A DNA stretch of 64,000 bases, taken from Albula goreensis (lineage: Eukaryota > Chordata > Actinopteri > Albuliformes > Albulidae). Below the pieces are notes generated by a model that was given only the letters and a program-made list of their open reading frames with translations, was not told where the DNA came from and ran no database searches. Both the position numbers and the translations under genes were made by a program. Below are positions 1 through 14,079 of the stretch, piece after piece. The DNA is taken from contig CM040758.1 in assembly GCA_022829145.1 (NCBI GenBank), positions 17,743,075 to 17,807,074 on the forward strand. Reading direction: 5' to 3'. Position 1 is the stretch's first letter. Each line of letters begins with the position of its first letter.

Positions 1-1268
1 TTACAAAAAGGCTGAGATGCGTTATCATTCCAGGGGAATGGTTCTGTTTTTCCTGCTTTTCTTTATACTGAATTTTATTACATTGCAGCCTAATTTCATC
101 ACCACTTTTTAATCAAAGAAAAGACTGTTGGGTATGGCTTTATTTATTAATGAAGGACACAACAAATCGTCTACTGTACTCAAAACAGAAATAGTTCCAC
201 TCCAGCAGATATCTGGATTCAGACATGGCAGGTCTATAACTTAGCAGCTCCAATATAATGGTGTTCATACTGCAAGACACAGGGATTTGCCATGAACGGG
301 CATCACACAACACACAGCCATTACACCTAACAATGAGAGGCCTTCAGGAGGGAGCGCTCAGCATGTCCTGCAGATAACAACAGATGACCATAAATGTCAA
401 ATCAATGCAAGTTATAGAGCAAACCCCATAGTCCACAGACAGACTTTTGATCTTATATTTATTTATAACTCTGTTCCAGCCTTTCTGTTTATGCCTGTGT
501 GTTTGTTGCTCTTGTATTTTGTGTGTCATGAATGTACTGTCAAGCATCATTGAAAGTGAGCCATGGTAGTCAGTGGGTAACTACACAAGATTGCAAACAT
601 GTTTTATACTTGCATAGTAATTCCCATATAACCATCCATATGTAAGGAGGCTTCTAATCTGTGCTACCTCCCAAATCAATGGAGGAGGCCACAGTGATGG
701 GGCAATTTGGCAGCCTGAGATAAAAAGTTATTTAAAATGTTAAGGGGCCGTAGTATTTGGAAATAAAGAAGATTAGAGGTTGTAATATTTATATTTTTCT
801 CATTAACGGAAAGTTACTTCTGCCCACTTCCTTAAGCCTATAGGTCCAGGATATTTTCATGCAGACTGAAGCTGAGAGAGTTTGCTTATTATTAAATAGG
901 TTATTTTATGGCGACAAAAGCAAAATGGTATCCTCCATATATATTACAATTCTCTTTTGTAAATTGCCAGAAGTACCTCATTACAATAAAAGCTATAACT
1001 GGTAACCAGCAGGGGAATTGGGAGTCTAACAGTGGGCCGTGTCCTCTAGCACGGGGAGCCCAGGGGAATAAGTGTGAGCATTAGATGTACACATATCACA
1101 GAGATGCAGTGCTCACATAGCTCAGATACGGCAGAGCGGCATGCAGGGTGGCGAAACAGCCGAGACCACCCGTGCACACTGCCCGGGGAACGCTTCTGTG
1201 AGACACTGACGCCTGTTGCTAGGAGAGCTAACACAGCAACATGTACCATCCCTTTTTGCTATGTCTCA
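1..1268. other. No gene seen; unique AT-leaning DNA
   Basis: Non-coding sequence without long open frames. The only change in texture is around 1125-1222, where about seven CpGs fall in 80 bases and an RFX-like half site (GTTGCTAGG, 1214-1222) follows. Nothing else can be supported. Confidence 0.6.
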
Positions 1269-1342
1269 CACTCTCTCTCTCAGACAGACACACACTCACA
1301 TGCAGACATACACAAACATACACACACACACACACACACACA
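1269..1342. repeat. CT/CA compound microsatellite
   Basis: A short (CT)n run near 1270-1280 leads through CA-rich degenerate sequence into a pure (CA)11 tract at 1321-1342. Open frames crossing it are produced by the repeat and are not coding. Confidence 0.95.
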
Positions 1343-4300
1343 ATTCATTTTCTTCTAACAAATTCTTAACTACTCTTTCTAAATTATTATTCCATGTATA
1401 TGTAGTATGTTTGTGTATTTTATATTTATGAAAAAATTTAAATTTGCATTTTATGATATTAACATAAAAATGTTACAAAAGGAACAGAAATTAACATACA
1501 GCATCTATTACACATATTTACAAGGACAGTATTTGTATTATATTTATTACATTGAATATCATATTTTGTGGTATATAATTTTGACAGCATGCAGGAAGTG
1601 GAGCTGCAGCATTGCTATGCAGGCAGTGATTGTTGAATTTGTCTTTCATCCCCTTTTTATGGCTATTAATTTCATACATACATGCCCCTCCAAATGATGG
1701 TACAAGACCCCGCCGATGTCCCGGATAATTGAATCATTTTCAGGGATGTGTTGTGTGCACATGGGAGCTTAAACATGCTAAGGTCGGTGCTCTGGTCAGG
1801 GTCCGGTATGGAAATGAATCACCTGGTGTGGCACGCTAACGATTCCTCAGCTGTCTGGGCACAGCGCGGTGACAGCTGGTGCCCAGGTTAAGCGTGCCAT
1901 TGAGGGCTGAGGGGGTGAGGGGTGCACACATGGGTGACGGGGGGCTTGGTGGGGAGCAGGTGGTGAGACTCCCCTCTGGGGACCGACCGTCATACATACT
2001 AATGCAGAAAAAAGGGCACGTCAGTCTACTGCAAAAACCGTCACTGAACCTGTACTTGCGGGCACCAGCGTGCATTCGCTCATTATCTGCTTGGTAGCCT
2101 TGGACGGGACATGAACTTCTGCAAATTAAAATGCCTTGAACTTGTAATTTCCAGTACCACTGCCATGAACTTAAATATCCATACACTATTACACTGCAAG
2201 CCTGAAATCAGCCCAGAAATAGGCACGGCTCATTGGAAGTGTTTGATGACTGTGTACAATATCAAGCTGTGTCCATGTTAAATAAGAGCCCAGAGAAATA
2301 TTTTGGGTGGATGTACCAAGCGTTCTGAAACCAGCATTATAATTGAGTGTCCTTACTCCCGGAGGTAGCTCTTTTTTGACAAACTTTTTTAATTTTTTTT
2401 TCCACAGAGCGTCTTCAAATATCCATTAATGCAGTCAATTCAAGTCTGTGATCTTTTAGTTGTAGTAATACATCAGCTCTGTCTCTTTAATTCTGACACC
2501 TTTCTCAGTTACATTATTTCCCCTTTTGTCTTTCCTCTGCTCTATTCCGCCTTTCTAATTTCCAATCAAAAATTATTCTTGACAATTGGCATTTCCCCTC
2601 ATAAAATCAACCATCAAACATGCCTCAGATCTAATACTGATGATAAATACAGCTGACAGCCTGGCACACCAATCCAAGGGACCTTGAGACTCCAGGCAGA
2701 ATGAGTTTGGACACCCTCAATATTGCTCAGCGCAGTTGGACAGCGTTCATATCCCACACAGTAAATGCCAGGCTGAGGCGGTTGCCTGCTAATCACAACA
2801 CCGGCCCGGGAGGAAACACCTTTCAAAATGTTGAATACCTATTAAAGTGTGGCCTATCCAGAATACCTGAAGTTTAAGCCAAAAACAAACTGCTGCCAGA
2901 TGAAACCACTCGCCCCATGCTCTTTCAATATGGCTCTGAGTGGCAGACGGTATAGGAGTGGTGAGGAGGAGAGCGGTCAATATGAGCCATGTGCCCATGT
3001 TTTCATGAGTGCAGTATGAGTTTTGAGCAGAGCACAGATAATATTGTTAGCTGGGAAAGGGCACAGTGTCATAATATCCATCAGATATTAAAGTGTGAGC
3101 GCTTCCATACTGCCGCCACTCTGCCACATAAAAACGTCTTTACTCCTGAAAGACTGCAGAAAACACTGGGCCCCTTAAGCATATACATCTCCTAATTAGT
3201 GGCTGCTTTGTCACACAGAACAAAAACCTCAATTCCAAGGGAAAAGACCAGACTAAAACTCGTCGGGGTGATTAATCACCAGCTCCAAAAACAATGGCAT
3301 CTACACATGGCCCAGACCTTCAAACAGCATGGTGAAACTTCCAGTCACTTGGGAGTACTTACATCAGCTGTGTGCTCCTCTGTAAATTCACTGTGAAAGC
3401 ATGAGCCAGTCTGGTCCCTTTGCTAGCAGAGCTGCATCAGACAGCGAGAGGCACTAAGCAGACTGCTGCTTGCTCCTTCACACACTCCACAAACCGGGAT
3501 AATTTGACATCACCATAAAATACGAGCTGATAATTAAAAGCTGCGGGCTGTGATATTTTGAGGGAAGAGTTTTTCTCTCCATTTCATCATTAGAGGAAAA
3601 GTTTTTGAGCTGAATAAGCAACACAGAGCAAAACAGGAAAACAAACAGTTTTTTGCCCCTTCGCCCAGTCAATAAACCACTTGAACAGATTAATTGGAGA
3701 TAATATGTTAAGCTAGTATGCCACTCATAATACTTTATCATGGTAATGATAAAGTCCACTTTACTATTGGCAAAAAAACTATAAAATCAAATTTGCATAG
3801 CAGGTTAAACACCTGTATTTTGGCATGACAGAAATTAGAACAAACCAAACAATCTACAAATGCTACACGACTGTACATGCCCTCCTCCAACCCTCTAACA
3901 CCCACCCAGATACCACAGATGGGACTGAATGACACTGAACTGACACCAGAAATAGTTTGCAGGTGACACAGCATTACAGTCCATCCTGATATGGAGGATC
4001 CTTCTTTATCCACAGGTCTGAAGAAAGCAGAGGAGGGAGTAGACTAGAGTCCTGACACATCTGCCGCAATGCATAAAAAAATGATCCCATCTAGTGTCCA
4101 CCCCTGCGGTCCTGCCCATTAATGAGACATTTCATTTGTCAGCGTTGGAATGTTCTTGTGACCCTGCCGTTGGTTCATTTTTTCAACTTTAACCTACCAT
4201 ATTTCTACTGCCCTCAATTATCATCTCCAGTGATGAGTCATTAGAACAACCCAACACACAGGCCTGGGTTCAACCAACTTCTGTCCTAAACTCACAATTA

Positions 4301-5630
4301 TATATGGTAAGTTTTTGTTTTTTTGATATTCCAGTGAGTACAACAAATTAACCTGCCAAACAAGGTTTGGGAATAAAAAATAATTGTCATTTATTTGGAA
4401 GTCAAAGTGAAGGACAGTTGCTGGGTAATGTGAATCCTTCCTAAGGCCTCCAAAAGCTGTTAAAATTAGAAAATTGAGTAGAGAAGATTAGAGAGTGAAT
4501 AATGACCCAAGTCATCAAATACCATATCCTCTGCAAGGACGTCATGGTAACATAAGTCCCCTTTCACAAACCACCTTTAAAACATTGACCAAATCAGTGT
4601 ATTCTTACTGTCTCTCACCTAAGGACTTCAACACAGCAGGGATATGAGGAAATGGATGTTGTTTAAATTTTTTAAGAGTACTTTTAAGACGACTCTTTTT
4701 GTTTTTATTATTCTGACAGCAAATTTGCATGGCTCAAAATGTAATACATATTTAATAGCAGCATAGTCCACTAACATCAAATTTTCTTCAAATTAAAGCC
4801 CTAAAAATCTTCAGTAACATGCACTCTGACGCTACAATTACATTATTTATGTGCTGAGAAGGCACCAGATACTGTAGATCCTTCTACAGAGAGTTGGATA
4901 TTTACTGAAGCAGCTCCAATTAAGCAACCTGACCAAGGGGACAACAGTATTGTCACAGCAAGGAGAAAACAAAATGACAATGCAGGGAACAGCCTTTAAT
5001 AACACCCAGGTCAGCGAGCAACTAATAAAGCTACGGTACCTATGCTGCTCCGAATAGTAATGGCTATAGATGTGTGGCTAGCACGCTAACTGAATGTAAA
5101 CTAGCTACCCAGCTTCACAGCACTGAACCTGTAATGTTCATCACTGCATGATAACAGGGCTTTCCATTGTGAATACTACCACTGTTTTTATTTCCTGCAG
5201 GGTTCTCTCCCCAGTTAACACAGCACGCTCCACATCAGGAGACTGCAATGCATGTCGGTTCAATGAAAAGGTATAATCAAAATTGCATAGGAGGCACAGG
5301 TAATCAGAAGCGAGTGCTGGCTGTACAGTACTTCCAATCTGAATTACATCGAAGTATTGCACAGAACCAGAAATCAGGAAGACTGTGCAACAGCGCTGCA
5401 GTTTAAATGGAAGTGGCTCATGCGCCATTTTCATTTTGACACCATCAATATTAGAGTGGAGGCAGCTGATGCAGTGACCATGCCTCAAGCTGCAGCTGTA
5501 TATTGCCCTACAGTAAAATGGGCATTAAGTGGCAGGCGCTGAACATTTCCCATCCCTGGGGCAATTTTCGGGAGTCCACTATGATGGATCTGAAAGAGGG
5601 AAACTGAGATGAGGAAGAGCAAGAGGTGGT
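1343..5630. other. No gene seen; unique non-coding DNA
   Basis: AT-rich sequence with no open frame that looks like protein. A 9-bp perfect inverted repeat with a 6-base loop (ACTTTATCA / TGATAAAGT) lies at 3732-3755. A mildly GC-richer patch lies at about 1850-2080. No transposon ends, tRNA boxes or long repeats were recognised. Confidence 0.55.
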
Positions 5631-5652
5631 GGGGGTGGGGCGGGGGACAGGG
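5631..5652 (+). other. G-quadruplex-type G tract
   Basis: Four G runs of 3-5 separated by one to three bases (5+4+5+3 G) match the canonical G3+N1-7 pattern. It lies in otherwise ordinary sequence, with no gene next to it that it could regulate. Confidence 0.6.
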
Positions 5653-7497
5653 TGTCCCTGCTCTGGATTTTGGGAATGTACACGCACAATGACAATGACC
5701 ATTTCCTGCCCAATGCCAAAAACAGCAAGGCCATTGTGTTGCTGAGTTTGTCGAACCAACTAAGCCTTTAATCATTGTTTATAAATAATGAGTGAGTTTC
5801 TCTAATGGCAGGGCTATTAGTTATCCACGCATCGATTCGATGGGGAATTTACTGCTGAAATGGGAGCTGTCTGCAGACTAAGGCTCTGCCATAAAGAACC
5901 GCTGTCCGAGTGAAACTGTGTATTAAAACCCCAGACAGGCAGCAGGGAAGCTGTGCTGCACGCCCTGCACCAGCCACACACGCAGCCAGGGGATAACCCA
6001 GCAGCAATTTATTCCAAAAACCTTGTGCTTTTACAGGACAGGCCTGATATTTCCTAACCAGGCAGATCCAAACACACAAGCATACATACACACAGACATA
6101 CACAGTATCACAAGTAGAGATGGACCCTCTGCACTACTAATGGGTATGTATGGAATTTATGTAAGGAAAAGATATTTCAATATTCATCTGATATATTTAT
6201 TCCCAATGTGTGGAAGTTTGACTTGTACTCAGAGGGCAGGAAAGGCTTTGAATACGAATGAATTTACTGATCGTCAGCATTCTCCAAAGCCCAATATCAG
6301 CATTGCTGATGCAAACGGAAAGCAATGTCATGTTCCCAAAATAACATTTTTTTTCCACCACATACTTCCCCACCGGACTGACGAGGTGGCTCTTAGCACT
6401 GACATTATGGAGTCTTATCCTTAACTTTGAACAAGCTACAGACAGCATCAGCCTAATGGCTTATAAAAGGAACATTAAAAATCTCTCTTCAGCAAATGAC
6501 ATATGTTTCATTTCCTTTGCAACAAATGCTCCATGTTACCTCTCCCTTTCAGCATACTCAGTACAGAAACAAAGTGCTGTATGGTATGACTGATTACAGG
6601 ACTTGGGTTGGCTGCTTTTACAAGGATGAAAGGATTTGGACAATGACAATGCACCTATGAGATCTGACCACATGAACCTGTCACCATTGGTACTGCCCTC
6701 TGTCACTGGACAAAAAAATATTATTTATGCAAAGACGCATAATTAGTTTTAAACAGCAAAAGGTCAGAGTATTGCAGAATCACAGAATCCAGCCTCTTCT
6801 GCGATTTTCTACTTTTCCCACACTGTCATCATCAAAGAAGGTGCCTGAAAGTCAACCTTTTGACCTTCACCTAATAAGGAAAATACCTATTTCTTTAGGA
6901 AACATAACAAATGATGTTATCTTGTTTGTGTAAATACATTTACATAAGAGGTACCCAGGTGATTCTGTGTCCGTAAGTTGCATTCAGACATGACTGCATT
7001 CAGACTGCAAAATGCCTTTAACCACTGAACACAGGATTTGCATTCAGTTCAACAACATGTAGCTTTTTCAGGAAATGTCTCCCTTTGGTGTACAATCTGT
7101 CCAACTTCCATCAGGATAAAGCATTTTTCTGCCCATCATCAAAAAGACATAATAAGCATATACTATCAAAATGATGACTTAATATGTATATCGTTATTTA
7201 TACTCACATTGTGTAAATACAAAACTGGGCCAGGCACCAGTCTGAGTCTGTTCTTAAACTGATGTAATATTTTAATGGTCTTCTTTGGGATGGAGCAGTC
7301 CATTAAGTTACCAATGAAAGCATGTGACTACAGAACTGCAGATGGCATTCTGACCCTCAGACAACCCCAGAAAACTTCAGCACTTATTTGATGCCGGATA
7401 CAGACTGATGTACAGAGAAGCTTTCAGTCTTCATTTCCCTTAGTTTTAAATTTCATCTGACTGAAAACAAAAAAAAAAAAATCTCTTCGGTATACTT
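5653..7497. other. No gene seen
   Basis: AT-rich non-coding DNA. A textbook TATA-like octamer (TATAAAAG) occurs at 6462-6469, but no CpG block or open frame accompanies it, so it is most likely chance. A run of 13 A sits near 7468-7480, just before the repeat remnant that follows. Confidence 0.5.
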
Positions 7498-7560
7498 TTA
7501 CATTGATTCATTTAGCAGACATGCATCCAGAGTGGTTCACAACATAAGTGCATCAGGGTA
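7498..7560 (-). repeat. SINE/LINE 3'-tail remnant, fish type
   Basis: The order 'TTTAGCAGAC ... ATCCAGAG(T)GG(T)TCACAA ... AAGTGCATCAGG' follows the well-known teleost tail motif TTTAGCAGACGCTTTTATCCAGAGCGACTTACA, with several substitutions. It is read here in reverse complement relative to the usual element orientation. No head or target duplications were found, so it is an old fragment. The family is recalled, not database-checked. Confidence 0.5.
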
Positions 7561-9157
7561 AGCAAACAGATTGTGCTGAAGCAAATGCAGTCAACCGAAT
7601 GCTCTTGGGGCCTTGGGTCAACCAACTGACATTAAAACACGCAGTGCTGCTCCCCATTGTATGGAACTTAATTTCCCAAGGTATGAAGTGACAAACAAGT
7701 CATTAAAATATTTTGGGACACTTTCATTGCCTGCATGCAGATATTGGTCCACATGCACCATTGGCACACAGCGGCATGATCACATGACCAACAGTGCTAC
7801 ACAGTGGTGCACTGACCACTGAACCACAAACTGACCCCTGGATTGATGACAAAGATCCTTTCTTCCTGAAAAAAGGAATTCCATGTCCAGACTTCCCCAC
7901 AGCTGTCCTGACTGCAAACTGCCTGTTTATCAGGAAGCAGAGTGCAAATACGCAAGCCGTGGCTTGCTTAAGGGGTGTTTTTATTGAGCTTTATCACTTC
8001 TTTTGCAGTTTACCTTGCTCTCGATAAGAAAAATCAGGTTTACTGCTATTGAGTGAGTTCGATGTTCACTGATACCTAAAGACACAAAAAGACACTACAG
8101 CCAACAAGAGATTAAAAACCCCCCAAAAAAACCATCAATACTCTCATACAATATCACATGCTACAGCTCATTAATAATTGTACTGATTAATTTCCCTCCA
8201 TAACTAACACTTATAATGGCTTTTGTTTTGTTGTCATCAAAACCCCCGCCTCCACTCCACCCTAGTAATGATCTTGTAAAGAATGACTAATGCCACACCT
8301 AATTGGACTGAGAGCCTGACCTTTGACCTTCTGCTGTGCGACGCATGTCCTGGTAAACCTCAGCGCTGTGTATTCACTTCTGGAATTTACCAAGTCATTA
8401 ACATGCCTGAAGACTCTATTACAGCGGCTGATTACGCCGTGCATCAAAGTGACAGGTCTACAGCAAGCACGGCCGGCGTTATAGCCCACCAGCTCCGGCA
8501 GCCAATTAACGGCTCATGAGTCGGGGCCGAGAGCCTCTGGACCATGGCAGGGCAGCGGGAGCCCTGACAGCCAGGCCTCAGGAATCCTCCCATGCATTTC
8601 AACAGGGGCCAGCACTCAGCACAGGCAGCCATTTACTCCTCTGTCCGCCGCATCCTGACATGGTGGCGAGTTGGGGGGTGGGGGGTTGCCTTTGGGCAGG
8701 GCTGCTATTATGCATTTATCTAACAATTTCATTAGGTTTTTGTACCCCATTTTTTCACATCATCTTAACAGGAACAAAAAATGTACTTTGTTCCTTCTTC
8801 TAAGTATCCAAAAATGTGATAGATCCCTTCCTATTGGGAACCAAACATGTAAATGACACATTTGCTTCTCAGTTAATTGTTACTCCAACAGCCCATTCCC
8901 CTGTGTTCAAATGTGCTTCTCACGCAATAGGTTTGCCATTTTTGGAATGAGCCATAATGAAGCGATGCAGATCTTTATACCAGTACTGAGATGAGGTTTT
9001 GCCGTAATGTATTTTTAAAAAATTGATGATTTGTGAGTGAGTGTGTGTGACTGTGTGTAATGATTCAAAGTAGCCAATCTGGTGTGCAGTACATCTGCAT
9101 ATTGTGTTAAAATGTCAAGTTAAAGGACTGGGTTAGTTTCTACACATTTATTCTGCT
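7561..9157. other. No gene seen; possible conserved block
   Basis: Unique sequence. Positions 8283-8520 are complex, non-repetitive and richer in CpG than their surroundings, so they could be a conserved non-coding element. Two G6 runs separated by one T sit at 8673-8685. No protein-like open frame was found. Confidence 0.45.
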
Positions 9158-9269
9158 GCACCCTTGAGTCTGATGCTTTGCATGAGCTGCTTCAGTAAAT
9201 GCCCAATGGACCTGTGACATTAAAGTTACAGAGCTGCTCTCTGGATAAGTGCATCCCAAGCGGATGTAA
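9158..9269 (+). repeat. Decayed SINE body and tail, fish type
   Basis: The sequence runs 'CCCTTGAG...GCTTCAGTAAATGCCCA...AGCTGCTCTCTGGATAAGTGCATCC...GGATGTAAA'. This is the order of the common fish SINE/LINE tail (CCTTGAGCAAGG, TTGCTTCAGTAAAT, GCTCTGGATAAGAGCATCTGC, ATGTAA). Mismatches throughout indicate age. The tRNA-like head is absent. Confidence 0.5.
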
Positions 9270-12200
9270 AACTGCAGTAATGCAGGGAGAAATGTCAACA
9301 GATCATTCTCCAGCTACAGGTCTAGGATGCAGCAGGACGCAGCAGCCAGTCAAGCTGATGCAATCCTAAGTTGTGAAGATAACCCATAACTGCCAATGCC
9401 CACCATAGTGCTCTGTGCCTGGCCCACAGCTGACATGTGAGCTCAGGTCTGCCACACCACACTGGGAAATCACTGTCTTGATGGCTCACCTTGCACAGCA
9501 CCAGATACATGGCTGACTCCTGCTTGTCTCTGAAGTGGCCTTGACTACAGGTGCTCTCACTTGCTGTGTCCTCTTCTACTAAACACCACTGAATGGGCCC
9601 TTCAACATTTTTGGGAACATGAAAGACCTTTTGGTGCCTCTCAGTGGAATTCGCCCCAGCCTCTGACCCGATTGCAGAGCCTTTGACAGCAGAGACGCCA
9701 GCTCTACAGGCACTGTGACCATAATTGCCAGGTCTGCAGAGATGAACAGAGGAGAGCAGCTCCATGGGTCTGACTGCTTTTGGATATACAACTGGCACTT
9801 GCTCTGAGAGGCTCAGACCCCTTCTTCACTTCCCTTTCCTGTCTTTACAGAGGGACTGGATCAGGGAGACAGAGAAGAAACATGTTGTCTTTAATTACGC
9901 CATGTTGCAATTTGAACGGGGATTTGCTGCAATCAACATGTCTTGTTCGGCTTTCATAATCGCACATTTCAAAGCCATTTCAGTCCGCAGAAGCACGCTC
10001 CCAATCCCACACACACCCTCTGATTATCTGAAACTGATTATTCTTTGAACCCCCCACCTGCCAGAAAAAAAAAAAATTTTTTAAATACATAAAGCAATGT
10101 AATGTGGGATACCTGATTTCTGTTTACGGATTATGAAGCGGAGATGAGACATGAAACAGCACAGTGTTTGGGAGAGAGATCCCTCGGGCCAAGAGCCTCA
10201 TTAAATCTCCATGACCTCCGCCCTGCCTGCTCTCTCCACAGGGAGGGCCCATTCAAGCGGGCACACCTTTGAAAATATTTCAGTGATGCCATGCTTACAT
10301 ACAGTGCCATTTCTAGCACCTTTGGGTCCATGGTGGGGTGTTAAGCCCAAGATTTCCTAGCCTATAGTCATGTACCTCTAAGCTCCCTGCCCAAACCAAT
10401 TTCTTTCTCCAACAATAAATAAACGGTAATAGAATTGGGTGTGAAATCCCAAACTGAATGAATGCCAGCTGAAAACTTCAAAACACTTTCTCCCTCATGG
10501 AAGGGATTCAGAATCTATAGGAAGGAAATATCTGAGTGATTATGCAAATCCACTTCCGAAGCAATTCAAATATAAGCATCAATTTCACATTTTTAAGTGC
10601 CTTCTTTTTTTCCAGATATACAGAATTCAAAAACATTCATGCAGGTTATTAACTGCTGACAAGTACCGTATGTTCTTCTAGGTGCTTTAAATGCATGGCC
10701 TCCAAAAAAATAAACAAACAAATCAGATCAATCAATGCCATTTCTTTTCCATAAACCATCCCATGTCTGCGGTGCATTAAGTTTTTCCCTTGACAACAGT
10801 ACTCAATTATTAATACTCCATGCCTAAGTACATGCTGCTTAGAGTACATGATGTGACATGTGCAGCTGCATTTTATGTTGCGGCTAATGAGTTGCATACA
10901 TAATGGGTGTTTCTGGGTTCTGAGCCACTGAAAAAAAAAAAAACTGTTTTACTGTTTAAATTACAACATTACATGGAGTGCACCCCATTCTAACTAAAAA
11001 GGTAAGTTATACATGGTAAGTCGAGGCCATTATTCAAGACTGAGGACATTTTTGTCCCGAAAAATGCCAGCATTAAAATGTTGTGCCCTGCTCTCATGAC
11101 AATAAATACTTGTGTTTCTATATGAATAGTTGTGCTGAAATGACTTGACATGGCCGTAAATCATAAATAGCATAATCTGATTGAAATGGAAAAACAATGG
11201 AATTAAGTTTATTGATAACGGAGAGCAAGGCAGGTGGAGGAGAGGGGTTGTGTGTGCAGCATGCCCATTGTCTCTCCATTTTAATAATCACCTGAAATAT
11301 TGAGAGCCACAAAATTCACTCCTGGAAGCATGTTGCCGAGTCGTTATATGTTCTGACTGGTCTGAAATTAGGGAAGACGAAAACCATACATTTCAAAACC
11401 GTTTGCAGCAGCGTTCATCAATCTCCATTGTTGCACAGAGCTCCTTTTATGCATACATCCTGAGTGGAGCAGCTTTATAATAATTGAGGTGGCACTTTTA
11501 CCTCTACTCGCCACGGTTAGCATACATAGTGGAAGCCACAATGATTTCATCATTGACAACAGCTAATGGGAAGTGAGTGCCAGTGTGTAGAACTGTAGAT
11601 CAACAGCAATGGCTGTTTTTGTTCTACAGAATGGCCTAAATGATCGAGGGGGCAGGTTAGCGTACTCTTTCAAGATTATTAACCATAAATAAGTCATGAG
11701 TTTGGGGTTTTCCTGCACAGCAAGGAAGACAAAACAAAAACAAATTGGGGAAGCACAGCACTGATGTGTGTTCTCTGGCAGAGCTACATCTGAATCCACA
11801 GAAACTTACCACAAGAGCATTTCCATTTACATAGCAAAGACATTAGATTTATACCACAGTCTCTACTTTTCAACATAAAATCAGGCTGCTGTGCAAGTCA
11901 TGTAGTAACTGAATATGTACTTCTTATATACTGCAGGGGACATAGGTATATTCCCTGAGCCCCTGAAGTGAACAGTGACAAAGCCAGTTTATACCAGTCC
12001 CCTCAATAACTGTGAAACAGCAGTGACCCCACCCCTACCCTGAAATTTTCAGACCTGCACTACCTATGTCAGTTACAGACATGTATTCACACTTCTGCTG
12101 TGTAGCTCCAAGGTTTACACTTTTAGATCCAATCAGCATGACACTGAAATGCTCAAGAGAAAATGTTTTAGCATGTAACAAATGTTAAACATCAAAAAAT

Positions 12201-13469
12201 AAAACACTTGCATGTTAAACATTATTCAGCTCAGGTGGAGGAGGAGGGGGTGGTGGTGAAGAAAACAAATCACTCTGAATAGCATGTCCTCCCCATACAT
12301 CATGCTAAATTACATGTACTTAAGTTACGGGCCTTTCTAGGGCTGCTTGCACTTTTCTCACCACAAAGTGTTTATACATGTTTGAAAGTTAAAGTGTCTA
12401 AAGCTCCTTGCTGTAAGGTGCAGCGGTAATGCCATAAATAGGAATCAAAACTGTAGTCCTTTGGCTACAAGCCAAGTCCCCATGGAAAATAACACACAGT
12501 ATAAAGGACCCTGCACTGAGGTTTTTTTTAAAACTTTTTAAATCTTACTCAAAGAATCAAGTGGAGTTTTGTGTTGTTATAGGAATTGTTGAGCATTGCA
12601 TGAAGAACAGTGGGGTTAACATGGGTTAACATCCTTGAATTGAGTAAACACTAACAGATAACTCAACAATTGTCTCAAACTCATTCATTACAGCAAATTT
12701 AAGGAATCACTGGGTACTGCTACAACATTGCACACACACACATATGCACGTTCACGAATTTAAAGTCATCGGCCACAAGAAATGTTAGGTCCATCATGCA
12801 TTATCAGTGATGCTCTGATCTGAATCTATCCCATAAGCGTTGATATTTTAAGGAGACTTTTCAGTACTCCATACTGCATAAGCCTGAGAGTGACAGCATT
12901 ATGTCAGCTCCGACCAAACTACGACTCATCAGTCCTCTCACCCAGCTCTACGGCCATTTTCCCATGGAGGCCTGCAAAACAAGTGGAAAATTTAACATTC
13001 TTTGAGACGAACCATAAAAGCAAAACTGTTCAAACAGCACACCTAAAAATCACTGCAAGCACTGCATTCCAGTGTGTCTCCGTATAACTCTCAGTGTCGG
13101 GAGTAATTCTGCCACCCTCAAAAATGATTTTTCATCAGTAACATTCCGTGTAAATCAAAAACTAAATCGATTCTGCATCCCCTGACAAAATGCACAGATG
13201 TACCCTGGGTAAAGAGAAGGGAAAATTAAACATTGCTGGAGCTCAAAAATCTTATGCCAGCCTGCCCCCTCCCCCCCGCGCATTCTCAAATTAATAAAAA
13301 TAGTTATTAAAAAAATCTTTATATTCATAGGACAGACAGAAAATCATGTTAGGGAAGGAGTAAAAGACCAAGTAAGAGACCATTTCATTATTAAAGTGAA
13401 ATGCCATTAACCCAAGGTGCAAAAAGGATCATTTTTTCAGCCAACACATTTCTGAAAATATATAGAGTT

Positions 13470-13474
<5 letters not shown>
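9270..13474. other. No gene seen
   Basis: Unique AT-rich sequence. The minus-strand frame at 9322-9798 (158 codons) opens on GTG, resembles nothing I know, and is treated as chance. A 10-bp tandem duplication (GGGTTAACAT twice) lies near 12613-12632. No RNA gene or intact mobile element was recognised. Confidence 0.5.
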
Positions 13475-13537
<63 letters not shown>

Positions 13538-13563
13538 CACACACACAACACACACACACACAC

Positions 13564-13608
<45 letters not shown>

Positions 13609-13627
13609 CACACACACACACACACAC
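13475..13627. repeat. (CA)n microsatellite, about 153 bp
   Basis: Long CA array with four isolated phase breaks: one AAA and three AACA interruptions. The breaks suggest an older, partly stabilised array. It creates spurious Thr-His and Cys-Val frames on both strands. Confidence 0.98.
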
Positions 13628-13963
13628 TTTTTGAATGACGTTTGTAAATAAAACATTTGCACATAAAGAGCTTGGAAACAACCATTCGTTCCAAGTGACA
13701 TCAAACCACATACACACTGCCTCCATGGCCCAGCTCTGGTATCTGTGAATAATACAAAGAATATTTAAAAAGCACATCACTGTGGCCCTTCTGCTCTCTC
13801 TTTCTGTAGTTCTTAAAGGCACCAATGGGAAAAGAAACATTGTCCACTCAAGGGACCATGTATGTTACTGTCAGTCCTTTTTTGAGGGGGTGGTACATGT
13901 TGATTAATGCAGCAGTAATGGAGAGATTTGTATGTAAAATATCAAATCTGACATAGTTCACAC

Positions 13964-13977
13964 CCAGGAGAGGGCGT
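13964..13977 (+). promoter_or_regulatory. CTCF-like site
   Basis: CCAGGAGAGGGCGT fits the CTCF core (CCASYAGRKGGCR) with one mismatch. It lies about 100 bp before the CpG-rich block described next, a common arrangement at promoters. Occupancy cannot be judged from sequence. Confidence 0.35.
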
Positions 13978-14079
13978 TGTAAAATTAAGCTGGCTTTGCT
14001 GAAGCCTCCGATGAGATAGATTTACAGGAGTGCAGAGGGGCAAAAACCAGTGTGAATGTCAGTCAGACTCCTCTCTCCC

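Noticed and set aside
6462-6469. TATA-box promoter
   Set aside because: Isolated TATAAAAG in AT-rich DNA; expected by chance in a window of this size.
9322-9798. 158-codon minus-strand frame
   Set aside because: Opens on GTG, no known motif, no promoter or splice support; likely chance.
13401-13840. Several overlapping frames of His-Thr or Cys-Val
   Set aside because: Produced by the CA array in different frames; not coding.
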